DNA of 17,633 nt from Sulfidibacterium sp964588415 (GCA_964588415.1 CAZPPK010000053.1:1-17633), one strand, 5' to 3'; shown: positions 7,883 through 15,438, counted from the first letter of the stretch. The notes: generated from the letters alone by a model not told the origin. A program made the numbers and translations.

Positions 7883-8755
7883 TTACTTTCTCGTATGTTT
7901 CCACCTTTTATGCGACCAGAGCCAGTCTTCCGGTTTTTTATAGATAATTTCTTCCAGTTTTCTGGCGTAAAGACGGGTAATTTCACCATCCGGAAGGTTG
8001 TCGGGATCGGTAGTCAAAACGCTAAATTCTGCTTCATAAAAACCGCGTTTTACCCGTTGAACATCTACAAAAACAACCGGCAGGTTGTAATGTTTGGCAT
8101 ACTTCTCAGGTCCGTTTAAAAAAGCTGTATCTCTTTTCAGAAAAGGAATCCAAACGGCTTTTTTAGGGTTAGAAGGACTTTGATCAGCAACCAAAATGAA
8201 TACGGCCGGGTTCTTTTCATATTTTTTAAAGGTTGCACCTGTTGCACTAATGGAAACTAATTTCATCCCTGTACGCGTGCGGTTTTTTTTGATGTATGTG
8301 TCGAGAAAAGGATTGCTCAGCGGTTTATAAAATGTTATGAGGTTTTTAAAGTGGATATACATCGGAGTAGACACCGCAGCCCATTCCCAGTCTGCATAAT
8401 GTCCCAATACAAGGATGACGCCTTTTTCTTGTTCTCTGAAGGGATCGAATATCTCCGGGTTTAAAAGCTTAAAGCGCCGGGTAGCTTGCCTGGTGGAAAT
8501 TGTAAAGGCTCTGATGCCTTCAATCAGCATGTCTGTCAGGTTTTTATAGCTGAGGTTGATGATCTTTTTTAATTTCTTGGGCGACATGTCAGGAAATGTC
8601 TTCCTTAGGTTATCTTCCACCACATTTTTACGGTATCCTACAACGTGATGAAGTATAAAACGCAGGAAATCGGAAAAGATATAAAGTATTCTGTAAGGGA
8701 TCAATCCTACAAAGAATACAAAGATTTTAAAAAATACAGCAGACAGAAATTTCAT
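7883..8755 (-). CDS. LpxL/HtrB-family lipid A late acyltransferase
   Basis: This is a 290-residue lysophospholipid acyltransferase of the LpxL/HtrB (lauroyl acyltransferase) family, which adds a secondary acyl chain to lipid A at the inner membrane. A membrane anchor occupies residues 5-22. The catalytic H-X4-E motif is in LGHYADWEW (His119, Glu124), and VADQSPS near the middle matches the second conserved block. The length is close to the family norm of about 300. ATG at 8755 begins directly with the basic-hydrophobic anchor. It follows the eIF-2B-like gene by 53 bp, and an exact -7 element lies only four bases upstream of the start. Some Bacteroidota members of this family acylate other lipids (for example ornithine or aminolipids), so the exact acceptor is open. 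Confidence 0.9.
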   Translation of the reverse strand: MKFLSAVFFKIFVFFVGLIPYRILYIFSDFLRFILHHVVGYRKNVVEDNLRKTFPDMSPKKLKKIINLSYKNLTDMLIEGIRAFTISTRQATRRFKLLNPEIFDPFREQEKGVILVLGHYADWEWAAVSTPMYIHFKNLITFYKPLSNPFLDTYIKKNRTRTGMKLVSISATGATFKKYEKNPAVFILVADQSPSNPKKAVWIPFLKRDTAFLNGPEKYAKHYNLPVVFVDVQRVKRGFYEAEFSVLTTDPDNLPDGEITRLYARKLEEIIYKKPEDWLWSHKRWKHTRK

Positions 8756-8759
8756 GGGA

Positions 8760-8767
8760 CAAACTTA
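8760..8767 (-). promoter_or_regulatory. Possible -7 element next to the acyltransferase start
   Basis: The minus strand reads TAAGTTTG, an exact TAnnTTTG match, but only four bases separate it from the ATG at 8755. If used, the transcript would begin at or very near the start codon and be leaderless. No -33 TTTG is evident at 19-21 bp, so the match may be chance. Confidence 0.3.
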
Positions 8768-8808
8768 CGGTTTCTTTTAAAATCTGAATAGTCAGGAAGT
8801 CGTTTTCA

Positions 8809-9639
8809 TCAGGAAGGATCAGATTCAGTAAATACCTGTTTTATTAATGAAAGGGGAGTAGCTTCAAAATAATAATTATGTACTGTAAGTCCGTCGGGAT
8901 CGTCAATAATCTCTTTGTAGGATTTAGGTGTTTCTGACAATATTTCGTGCTGATTAACTTCTTCTCCAGCTCTTAGTTTTCTTATTTCTGACAAAACAAA
9001 AACGGGTTTGTTTTCCTGCTTCATCATCAGCGAAAGCAGATAGGTTCCCACTTTGTTTATGAAAAAGCTGTTGGTTACCACATCTGCACCGAAAATGACA
9101 AAATCGATATTTTTAGCAAACTTGGAAATGGCCACTTCATGAAACAGATGAACTTTGAACCCCAGTCTTTTCAATACTTTAGCCTGTAATAAGCCTTCAT
9201 TTACCGGCGCGGAGACAGTTTGCCACAAGGAAGGAAAGATCTTTCTTTTTGCCAGTTCGGCAAAAAGCGATTGCAGGGCCGAGCTATTACTATGCAAAAG
9301 AATGTTTTTTCCCTCAAAAGAGAGTGCGGTCAATAGTTTTTCATTGGCTTTGTGCTGTGCGTGCAGCCATTGTTTTCGGTAATTTCCAATACGTAAAACA
9401 AGCTGTTCACCTTCGATATAAGGCTGTTGTTGTACGAAAAATTCTATCTCATTAATGAAATGCTGCAATACCGCAAAGAGTGGAAAGTGCTTTTTCAACT
9501 GCGCCAAATCCTTCACCAAGCCTTCCGTTTCAATTTCTTCTTCACTCTGTCCAATCATTATCAGGATCTCCTGAGTTTTGAAAAGAAGCATCCCCGATCC
9601 GGAGAAGTTATCTTTTAAAAGGCTGTTTAACAGTTTCAT
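8809..9639 (-). CDS. eIF-2B alpha/beta/delta-like protein lacking the catalytic cysteine
   Basis: This is a 276-residue protein of the eIF-2B/MtnA/ribose-1,5-bisphosphate isomerase superfamily. The C-terminal Rossmann-like domain is clear: FGADVVTNSFFINKVGTYLL holds the family Asp (186) and the NKxGT phosphate loop (195-199). Residues 1-105 are a helical N-terminal domain as in eIF-2B. In MtnA and ribose-1,5-bisphosphate isomerase a cysteine, which I place in an H-C-N motif, is catalytic; here the matching stretch is LLHSNSSAL, with Ser117 in that place, and the protein contains no cysteine at all. The usual ESRP motif is reduced to SAP (143-145). It is therefore unlikely to be a standard isomerase. 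ATG at 9639 is well placed. It lies between the YgbA-family and acyltransferase genes on the same strand. Function unknown. Confidence 0.82.
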   Translation of the reverse strand: MKLLNSLLKDNFSGSGMLLFKTQEILIMIGQSEEEIETEGLVKDLAQLKKHFPLFAVLQHFINEIEFFVQQQPYIEGEQLVLRIGNYRKQWLHAQHKANEKLLTALSFEGKNILLHSNSSALQSLFAELAKRKIFPSLWQTVSAPVNEGLLQAKVLKRLGFKVHLFHEVAISKFAKNIDFVIFGADVVTNSFFINKVGTYLLSLMMKQENKPVFVLSEIRKLRAGEEVNQHEILSETPKSYKEIIDDPDGLTVHNYYFEATPLSLIKQVFTESDPS

Positions 9640-9667
9640 AGCGACAGAAATTTAAATCAAACCATGG

Positions 9668-9675
9668 CAAATCTT
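9668..9675 (-). promoter_or_regulatory. Weak -7 element of the eIF-2B-like gene
   Basis: The minus strand reads AAGATTTG, seven of eight matches to TAnnTTTG, 28 nt before the ATG at 9639. There is no -33 TTTG at the right distance. This is a guess supported mainly by its position in the 123-bp gap, which otherwise holds only AT-rich sequence. Confidence 0.25.
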
Positions 9676-9762
9676 AAACTCAGACTTAAAAGAGTTTAAA
9701 ATACAAAATCTTTTTTTGCAAAAATTTATTTTCATAATTCGTGTAGAATTTTTTCTCTGAAT

Positions 9763-10152
9763 TTATTTTCGATCTCCGCTTTTCCCGGCTTTTTTCGCTT
9801 TGTTTTCCAGATATATTTGAATCTTTTCTTCATCTTTATTCCCATCAATTAAATGAGAAATTGCCAATACAGGTTTGTGCAGTATCATCCGTGGACCGGC
9901 GTAGCGCATCACTTCTTTTATTTTTTCCTTTTTAGCCTGAGCGTAACAATGAATGGTACAATTTTTACAAGTGGGTTTTCCCGGAAGGAAAACACAGCGA
10001 TCAATCCTTGCAAAAGCATAATTCAGCAAATTCTGGCAATCCTCGCACAAATCGTTTTTCCCTTTTGTTCCATGATGATCGTGGCAGTACAGCCCGATCA
10101 TTTCTGCTATTGTTCTTTTCTCGCGTGCAATTCTTTTTTCACCTTTTTCCAT
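9763..10152 (-). CDS. ygbA: YgbA-family protein (nitrous oxide-stimulated promoter family)
   Basis: This is a 129-residue cytoplasmic protein of the family named 'nitrous oxide-stimulated promoter', to which E. coli YgbA belongs. The recognisable run is basic N-terminus, KRTIAEMIGLYCHDHHG, paired cysteines LCEDC, KPTCKNCTIHCY, then VMRYAGPRM and a HPVL-like stretch (here HKPVLAISHL). Seven cysteines (23, 36, 39, 53, 62, 65, 69) suggest a metal or iron-sulfur site, which is inference. E. coli ygbA is repressed by NsrR and helps growth under nitrosative stress; whether that holds here is unknown, and I see no NsrR-like operator. The final 20 residues are lysine-rich and poorly conserved. ATG at 10152 is preceded by an exact -7 element. 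Confidence 0.85.
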   Translation of the reverse strand: MEKGEKRIAREKRTIAEMIGLYCHDHHGTKGKNDLCEDCQNLLNYAFARIDRCVFLPGKPTCKNCTIHCYAQAKKEKIKEVMRYAGPRMILHKPVLAISHLIDGNKDEEKIQIYLENKAKKAGKSGDRK

Positions 10153-10172
10153 AGAACGGAAATTTTAGGCGG

Positions 10173-10180
10173 CAAAATTA
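10173..10180 (-). promoter_or_regulatory. -7 promoter element of the ygbA-like gene
   Basis: The minus strand reads TAATTTTG, an exact TAnnTTTG match, 20 nt before the ATG at 10152. It shares the 173-bp divergent gap with the promoter of the lysine-rich gene. Confidence 0.5.
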
Positions 10181-10251
10181 CGAATCTTTCCTGCCTGTGA
10201 TTGAATTACCATTTGAAGAAGTTTTTTAAAAGTTCTCATAGGGAGTTTTTG

Positions 10252-10259
10252 TATTTTTG
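10252..10259 (+). promoter_or_regulatory. -7 promoter element of the lysine-rich gene and rlmN
   Basis: TATTTTTG at 10252-10259 matches TAnnTTTG, giving a leader of about 60 nt before the ATG at 10326. No -33 TTTG lies at 19-21 bp, and the region is so T-rich that chance matches are likely. Confidence 0.35.
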
Positions 10260-10325
10260 AAAATTAATTTTGAGTCTTTTTTTTGTGATGCAGAAATCAT
10301 GCAGGACTCTTTGTAAAATAGAATT

Positions 10326-10673
10326 ATGAATAAAAGAATTGTTATAATCATAGGAATGCTGTTGGTATCCAAAGTTGTGTTATCACAGAATAAAACGAAA
10401 GTTGATAAATTTCAGCAGGACATTAAAAAAGAGATAAAGAAAGATGCCAAAACGGTGAAGAAAACCAGCCAAAAGGTTTGGAAAGCTACCAAAGTGGAAA
10501 CGAAAAAAGTTGCGGACGAAACCGGAGATTATGCCCGGAAGGTTGAGAAGAAGGTGTGCAAAGAAGCTCCTGTGGAATGGAAGAATGTGAAAAAAGGTGT
10601 GACGAAAGAGAGTAAAGTGGTAGGGAAAAATTTAAAGAAGACCGGTAAAAAATCTGAACTCAAAAATTCATAA
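10326..10673 (+). CDS. Small lysine-rich exported protein
   Basis: This is a 115-residue protein that I do not recognise. A signal peptide (residues 1-20, MNKR then a hydrophobic run, cleavage near VLS-Q) is followed by 95 residues of which about 30 are lysine. The mature part is predicted to be helical and looks like an amphipathic LEA- or histone-H1-like sequence, with repeated K-x-x-K-K spacing and only one cysteine (78). No transmembrane segment follows the signal. It lies 19 bp before rlmN on the same strand and is probably co-transcribed. Such strongly basic exported proteins could bind nucleic acid, LPS or anionic polymers, but that is speculation. The start is ATG at 10326 with AT-rich sequence upstream. 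Confidence 0.75.
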   Translation: MNKRIVIIIGMLLVSKVVLSQNKTKVDKFQQDIKKEIKKDAKTVKKTSQKVWKATKVETKKVADETGDYARKVEKKVCKEAPVEWKNVKKGVTKESKVVGKNLKKTGKKSELKNS

Positions 10674-10692
10674 GAAAAAGAAATAACTCCCT

Positions 10693-11745
10693 GTGGCACA
10701 AGATATACATAAGGAAATTCTTTTCGGAAAGAGTCTTGGTGATCTGCGGGAAATTACTGACGGATTGAATCTGCCAAAATTTGCTGCGGAACAGATCGCG
10801 GCTTGGCTTTATCAGAAGCAGGTTACTTCTTTTGATGAGATGACCAACCTTTCCAAAAAGGTACGCGAGCAGCTTTCGGAAAAGTTTGATCTGGGTTTGG
10901 ATGAGCCCGTAAATGTTCAGGTTTCTTCCGACGGAACCAAAAAATATCTTTTCAAAATCCGTAAAGGCGGGTATATAGAATCGGCATTTATTCCTGAAAA
11001 AAAGCGTACTACACTTTGCCTTTCCACGCAAGTGGGATGTAAAATGAGATGCCTGTTTTGCATGACCGGGAAACAGGGATTTCAGGCGAATCTCACCACG
11101 GGAGAGATTTTAAATCAAATCAAAAGCCTTCCAGAAAGGGAGTTGCTCACCAATTTTGTGTTTATGGGAATGGGAGAGCCCATGGATAATTTGGACTCTC
11201 TGATGAAAAGTTTGGAAATTCTTACTTCCGATTGGGGTTTTGGCTGGAATCCGAAAAAAATCACTGTTTCCACCATCGGGCTGGTTCCCCCCATGCGACA
11301 TTTTCTGGAAGACAGTGCCTGCCATCTGGCGGTCAGCCTGCATTCTCCTTTCGAAAAAGAACGCCGTATGCTGATGCCGGTTTCCCAGAAATATTCCATC
11401 AAAGATATTCTGGGCGAGTTGAAAAATCATTCTTTCGATCGCCAGCGCCGGGTTTCCTTTGAATACATTGTTTTCAGCGGACTGAACGACACTCCTGCTC
11501 ATGTGAAAGAGCTGGCACGGGTTTTAAACGGACTGAAATGTCGGATCAACCTGATACGTTTTCACAGTATTCCGAATACGCCGCTTCAGGGTACGACGGA
11601 AGAAAGTATCATGCAGTTTAAGGATGCACTCAATGCCAAAGGTATTGTTACCACCATCAGGGCTTCGCGGGGTCAGGATATTGATGCGGCCTGCGGATTA
11701 CTGAGTACCCGGGAAATGAAAAATTCGATAGTTGATAAACTTTAA
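10693..11745 (+). CDS. rlmN: 23S rRNA (adenine(2503)-C(2))-methyltransferase RlmN
   Basis: This 350-residue radical-SAM enzyme methylates C2 of A2503 in 23S rRNA (and A37 of some tRNAs in E. coli) in the cytoplasm. The cluster motif CKMRCLFC places the three iron-sulfur cysteines at 116, 120 and 123. The methyl-carrying cysteine is Cys334 in DIDAACG near the end, and MGMGEPMDN and the GYIESAFIP strand are family hallmarks. The length is close to E. coli RlmN (384). The start is GTG at 10693; its position 19 bp after the lysine-rich gene and the normal N-terminal helix support it. The resistance enzyme Cfr is a close relative, but a chromosomal housekeeping setting next to ordinary genes favours RlmN. 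Confidence 0.95.
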   Translation: MAQDIHKEILFGKSLGDLREITDGLNLPKFAAEQIAAWLYQKQVTSFDEMTNLSKKVREQLSEKFDLGLDEPVNVQVSSDGTKKYLFKIRKGGYIESAFIPEKKRTTLCLSTQVGCKMRCLFCMTGKQGFQANLTTGEILNQIKSLPERELLTNFVFMGMGEPMDNLDSLMKSLEILTSDWGFGWNPKKITVSTIGLVPPMRHFLEDSACHLAVSLHSPFEKERRMLMPVSQKYSIKDILGELKNHSFDRQRRVSFEYIVFSGLNDTPAHVKELARVLNGLKCRINLIRFHSIPNTPLQGTTEESIMQFKDALNAKGIVTTIRASRGQDIDAACGLLSTREMKNSIVDKL

Positions 11746-11781
11746 AATAAACGCTGATCTTAAAAATCAAATCATAACACA

Positions 11782-12819
11782 ATGAATGAAATAAAGTCTT
11801 TTGCCAGCGATAACTGGTCGAGCGTTTGTCCTGAAATTATGGAAGCCCTTACTCAGGTCAATCATGGACACATGGCCGCATACGGAGAACTTGATGAACC
11901 TGTTACGGCAGCAGCAATTGAGAAGTTTAAAAAATATTTTGGAAATGATATTGCTGTGTTTTTTGTTTACAATGGAACTTCTGCCAACGTGCTGGGAACG
12001 AGTCATGTAATTCGTTCTTATCAGTCGATTGTCGCCGCTCACTCAGCGCATTTGAATGAAGATGAGTGTGGTGCTCCGGAGAAATTCAACGGTTCCAAAA
12101 TATTGGAATTGGAAACCGAAGATGGAAAAATCCGGCCTGAACAGGTTTTGCCTTTTTTGAACAGCATTGGTTTTCAGCACCACACACAACCCAAGCTGAT
12201 CTCCATTTCTCAGGTTACTGAAAAGGGGACTGTTTATAAGCCGGAAGAAGTGAAAGCTTTGGTTGATTTTGCCCATGCCCATAATATGTATCTCCATATG
12301 GACGGCGCCCGCATCAGTAATGCTGCAGTTTCGTTGGGAATGGATTTTAAAAATTTTACTGTTGATGTTGGAGTTGACATTTTATCATTTGGTGGTACCA
12401 AAAACGGTTTGATGTTTGGTGAAGCCGTTGTCTTTCTTAATAAGAAATTGGCTTTGGATTTTGAATATCTCCGCAAACAGGGAATGCAACTTCATTCAAA
12501 AATGCGGTTTATTTCGGCACAATTTGACCGTTATCTTACTGATGAACTTTGGAAGAAAAATGCTACCCACGCCAATAAAATGGCACAAATGCTAAGTGAA
12601 AAACTGCAACAGTTCGAACAGATAAAAGTAACCCGGAAAGTTGAAGCCAATGGTGTTTTTGCCATTATTCCTAAAGAAGTACTTCCGAACATTCAAAAGG
12701 AATATTTTTTCCATATTTGGGATAAAAATACTTCTGAAGTGCGGCTGATGTGTTCCTGGGATACTACTCAGGATGATATTGAAGGACTTGTTGCAGTCCT
12801 TAAAAAATGGGTGAAATAG
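11782..12819 (+). CDS. ltaE: Threonine aldolase family PLP enzyme
   Basis: This is a 345-residue fold-type I PLP enzyme of the low-specificity threonine aldolase family, which cleaves threonine or allo-threonine to glycine and acetaldehyde. The PLP lysine is Lys207 in SFGGTKNG, the ring-binding Asp174 is in HMDGARISN, and the stacking His88 is in AAHSAHLNEDECGAPE. The N-terminal SFASDNWSSVCPEIM and NHGHMAAYGELD match the family, which usually has a threonine or serine and DxxT in these places. The length is typical. It begins 36 bp after rlmN on the same strand and may be co-transcribed. It converges on the IPExxxVDY gene with a gap of 27 bp. The symbol is by family; the stereochemistry of the substrate cannot be read from the sequence. 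Confidence 0.9.
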   Translation: MNEIKSFASDNWSSVCPEIMEALTQVNHGHMAAYGELDEPVTAAAIEKFKKYFGNDIAVFFVYNGTSANVLGTSHVIRSYQSIVAAHSAHLNEDECGAPEKFNGSKILELETEDGKIRPEQVLPFLNSIGFQHHTQPKLISISQVTEKGTVYKPEEVKALVDFAHAHNMYLHMDGARISNAAVSLGMDFKNFTVDVGVDILSFGGTKNGLMFGEAVVFLNKKLALDFEYLRKQGMQLHSKMRFISAQFDRYLTDELWKKNATHANKMAQMLSEKLQQFEQIKVTRKVEANGVFAIIPKEVLPNIQKEYFFHIWDKNTSEVRLMCSWDTTQDDIEGLVAVLKKWVK

Positions 12820-12846
12820 TTTTGAAAGTCCCCAAAAGGTTTGATC

Positions 12847-13329
12847 CTAAGGCTTTTTGAAATGGTACTTTTGCTCCCTGGAAGGAATGATTACTTCCTT
12901 GAGTTCATGCAGTTCAAGTGCTTCCAAAAGCAGATCCGTATTTTTTATCTTCAATACATCCTGTTGAAATACGGCTTGAATATCCGTGAGTGTTCTCAAT
13001 TTTGCCATTTTATCGTTGTAATAATTCTCTGGAAGGCTTCCTTTGATAAAAAGTAGATAATCGAACTGTTTTAATTCCGGAATCAAGCTTTTACCCTGGC
13101 TTTTGTTGGCAAACAGGTAATAGTAGATGTGCAGGTCGGCATCATAAAAATAAAACCAGGAAAAAGGAGTCTTGTCAGGTTCCTGAACAAAATCAGCATA
13201 CTTTTTAAGCATGATGCCCAGGTTGCCGTTGATGAAAAAACTGATCCGGTAATCAGTAAGGTTGCTGACCATGGAAAGCAGGTGAAAACCCTCCCTGCTG
13301 TCACCTGATATAAAAAGTTTCTTTGCCAT
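12847..13329 (-). CDS. IPExxxVDY family protein
   Basis: This 160-residue protein belongs to the uncharacterised IPExxxVDY family of Bacteroidota. The naming motif is present as IPELKQFDYLL at 83-93, with Phe in place of Val, and is followed by a strand and the FIKG turn. The sequence is compact and soluble, with alternating strands and helices and no signal peptide or membrane segment. In my recollection the family usually sits beside rnc and pyruvate kinase, and here it follows rnc in the same orientation. It is separated from rnc by a strong terminator and has its own promoter element, so it is not simply the tail of the acpP operon. ATG at 13329 fits. Its molecular function is unknown. 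Confidence 0.85.
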   Translation of the reverse strand: MAKKLFISGDSREGFHLLSMVSNLTDYRISFFINGNLGIMLKKYADFVQEPDKTPFSWFYFYDADLHIYYYLFANKSQGKSLIPELKQFDYLLFIKGSLPENYYNDKMAKLRTLTDIQAVFQQDVLKIKNTDLLLEALELHELKEVIIPSREQKYHFKKP

Positions 13330-13364
13330 AATTGCCCGGTAAACAGATTTTTCTTTGGTTCAAA

Positions 13365-13372
13365 CAAAGATA
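13365..13372 (-). promoter_or_regulatory. -7 promoter element of the IPExxxVDY gene
   Basis: The minus strand reads TATCTTTG, an exact TAnnTTTG match, 35 nt before the ATG at 13329. It lies immediately downstream of the T-tract of the rnc terminator, so initiation and termination are packed into about 45 bp. The -33 position falls inside the terminator stem and has no TTTG. Confidence 0.45.
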
Positions 13373-13374
13373 AT

Positions 13375-13409
13375 ACAAAAACAAAACCCGGAGTTCAACG
13401 AATCCCGGG
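13375..13409 (-). terminator. Intrinsic terminator after rnc
   Basis: On the minus strand a hairpin pairs CCCGG (13409-13405 side) with CCGGG (13391-13387 side), continues across one G-T wobble and one mismatch, then pairs TTC with GAA around a three-base loop. A tract TTTTGTTTTTGT follows at once (13386-13375). This is a good rho-independent terminator for the acpP-fabF-rnc transcript. Confidence 0.75.
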
Positions 13410-13432
13410 CCATTCAATTTCTAATTTTTTTA

Positions 13433-14161
13433 TTACGATAAAGACTGAGACAATATCGCCCAGGCTTTTTCAGCTGCAAGATTTTCAGCACCTTTGATGG
13501 AATAGTCGAAAGCTTTCGCCATCGGTTTTTCATCCACCAGTAGGGCCACTTGAAATTGTTTCTGCCCTTTTACATTTTGCTCATTGATCACGGAAAACTG
13601 CACGTTGATCTTTTCTTTCTGTGCCCACTCTATCATTTTGCTCTTATAACTGATTTCAGTGTTCATCAGGGTTTCCAGATCGAAATAATTTGTGAGGATT
13701 CGCTTGATAATGATCTTTTGGGTAAACGCATAGCCCTTGTCCAGGTATAGTGCTGCGATGAAAGCTTCGAAGGCATTTCCACCTGCCGATTTCATGAGAT
13801 GGGCATCCGAAACGGAAATCTTCATGAACTGATTAATCCCGATTTTATTGGCCAGTTTGTTTAAAGAAGAACGGCTGACGATCTTTGAGCGCATCTCAGT
13901 TAAAAAACCTTCGTCTTTTGCCGGGAATCGTTTAAAAAGGTAATGGGCTACCACGGAACTCAGAATGGCATCGCCGAGATATTCCTGGCGTTCGTTGTTT
14001 ATTTTTAATCCGCTTTTGTGCATAATGCTGGCGGACTTATGACGAAAGGCCTGTTTATATAAAAAAATGTTTCCGGGATAAAATCCGAAAACATTTTTTA
14101 TTGCTTTTTTTAATTCCTTATCGGAAGAAAAATAATAACCGAGAAAGTCTTTGATTAACAA
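13433..14161 (-). CDS. rnc: Ribonuclease III
   Basis: This 242-residue double-strand-specific endonuclease processes rRNA precursors and structured mRNAs. The catalytic helix signature is NNERQEYLGDAIL (Glu57, Glu60, Asp64), and the second metal-site stretch is GGNAFEAFIAALYLDKG with Glu132. At 129 there is Asn where E. coli RNase III has Asp114; I believe this is common in Bacteroidota. A C-terminal dsRNA-binding domain runs from about 174 to 240, ending in GAENLAAEKAWAIL. The length is slightly above E. coli's 226. ATG at 14161 lies 12 bp after fabF, so it is translated from the acpP-fabF-rnc message, which ends at the terminator just downstream. Confidence 0.94.
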   Translation of the reverse strand: MLIKDFLGYYFSSDKELKKAIKNVFGFYPGNIFLYKQAFRHKSASIMHKSGLKINNERQEYLGDAILSSVVAHYLFKRFPAKDEGFLTEMRSKIVSRSSLNKLANKIGINQFMKISVSDAHLMKSAGGNAFEAFIAALYLDKGYAFTQKIIIKRILTNYFDLETLMNTEISYKSKMIEWAQKEKINVQFSVINEQNVKGQKQFQVALLVDEKPMAKAFDYSIKGAENLAAEKAWAILSQSLS

Positions 14162-14173
14162 AACAAGTATCCT

Positions 14174-15427
14174 TTACTTGGTAAATTTCTTAAAGATGAT
14201 GGATGCGTTGTGGCCTCCAAAACCAAAAGTATTGCTGAGTGCAGCATTTACTTTTCGTTCCACAGCTTTCCCAAAAGTAAAATTCAAACGGTTATCGATT
14301 TCCGGATCATCATCAAAATGGTTAATGGTCGGCGGTATGATATCGTTTTTAACTGCCAGCAGGATTGCTATGGCTTCAATAGCACCAGTTCCCCCCAACA
14401 AATGACCAGTCATGGATTTGGTGGAATTGATGTTGATATTATAAGCATGATCACCAAAAAGCTTTACAATGGCTTTAGGTTCAACAATATCTCCAACCGG
14501 TGTGGATGTACCGTGAGTATTAATATGGTCGATATCTGTAATGTTCATTTCAGCATCTTCCACAGCAGCTTTCATACACAAATAAGCTCCGTAGCCCTCC
14601 GGATGCGGTGCTGTCATGTGATATCCATCTCCGGAAAGACCAGCCCCGGCTACTTCGGCATAAATTTTAGCACCGCGTGCCAGCGCATGTTCCAGTTCTT
14701 CAAAAATTAATGCGCCACCGCCTTCACCAATTACAAAACCGTCACGGCCTTTGTCAAAGGGGCGGGAAGCAGTTGAAGGGTCGTCATTTCGTGTGGAAAT
14801 GGCATGCATGGCATTGAATCCACCGACTCCGTCAACCGTGATGGCTGCTTCGGAACCTCCTGATACGAATGCGTCTGCTTTTCCCAGACGGATATAATTA
14901 TAAGCATCTGCCAAGGCGTTGGCAGATGAAGCACATGCTGAAACTGTTGCAAAATTAGGCCCATGCAAACCATATTTAATAGAAATATGGCCTGTGGCGA
15001 TATCAGAAATCATCCGGGGAATAAAGAAGGGATTGTATCTTGGAGATCCGTCTCCGGTAACAAAAGCTTCTACCTCGTTATGAAAACTTTGTATCCCGCC
15101 AATTCCTGATGCCCAAATTACACCTATACGATCTTTGTCGACTTCACCCTCAAGTAATTGTGAATCTTCTACAGCTTCTGTAGCGGTGATAATTCCCAGT
15201 TGTGCATATCTATCAAGTTTTCTGATTTCTTTTCTGTCAAAAAACTTTTCGAAGTCAAAATTTTTTACTTCGCAGGCAAACTGGGTTTTAAACTTTGATG
15301 CGTCAAATAAAGTAATGGGAGCCGCACCACTCTTTCCAAGCAGCAACGATTCCCAATACTCCTTAGCAGTATTCCCAATGGGAGTGATTGCTCCAATTCC
15401 TGTGACAACGACTCTCTTTAACTGCAT
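14174..15427 (-). CDS. fabF: 3-oxoacyl-ACP synthase II
   Basis: This 417-residue condensing enzyme extends acyl-ACP with malonyl-ACP in type II fatty-acid synthesis. The Cys-His-His triad is complete: Cys165 in VSACASSANAL, His305 in NTHGTSTPVGD and His342 in KSMTGHLLGGTGA, with Lys337 nearby. The N-terminus MQLKRVVVTGIGAITPIG is the usual start, so ATG at 15427 is secure. The length equals the family norm (E. coli FabF 413). It sits 11 bp after acpP, its carrier protein, and 12 bp before rnc, a tight operon. KasA/FabB-type enzymes are related, but overall length and motifs favour FabF. Confidence 0.96.
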   Translation of the reverse strand: MQLKRVVVTGIGAITPIGNTAKEYWESLLLGKSGAAPITLFDASKFKTQFACEVKNFDFEKFFDRKEIRKLDRYAQLGIITATEAVEDSQLLEGEVDKDRIGVIWASGIGGIQSFHNEVEAFVTGDGSPRYNPFFIPRMISDIATGHISIKYGLHGPNFATVSACASSANALADAYNYIRLGKADAFVSGGSEAAITVDGVGGFNAMHAISTRNDDPSTASRPFDKGRDGFVIGEGGGALIFEELEHALARGAKIYAEVAGAGLSGDGYHMTAPHPEGYGAYLCMKAAVEDAEMNITDIDHINTHGTSTPVGDIVEPKAIVKLFGDHAYNININSTKSMTGHLLGGTGAIEAIAILLAVKNDIIPPTINHFDDDPEIDNRLNFTFGKAVERKVNAALSNTFGFGGHNASIIFKKFTK

Positions 15428-15438
15428 AAAATAGTTTT

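Noticed and set aside
9736..9750. Hairpin AATTC-GTGTA-GAATT followed by T's on the plus strand, as a terminator
   Set aside because: No plus-strand gene ends there; on the minus strand, after ygbA, the stem is short and AT-only with no clean T-run.
11110..11502. Open frames antisense to rlmN
   Set aside because: They are shadows of the rlmN codon pattern and show no domain or start signal.
10693..11745. Cfr antibiotic-resistance methyltransferase instead of RlmN
   Set aside because: Housekeeping context, family length and motifs fit RlmN, and there are no mobile elements nearby.
12820..12860. Bidirectional terminator between the threonine aldolase and IPExxxVDY genes
   Set aside because: Only four to five AT-rich base pairs form around a large loop; not convincing.
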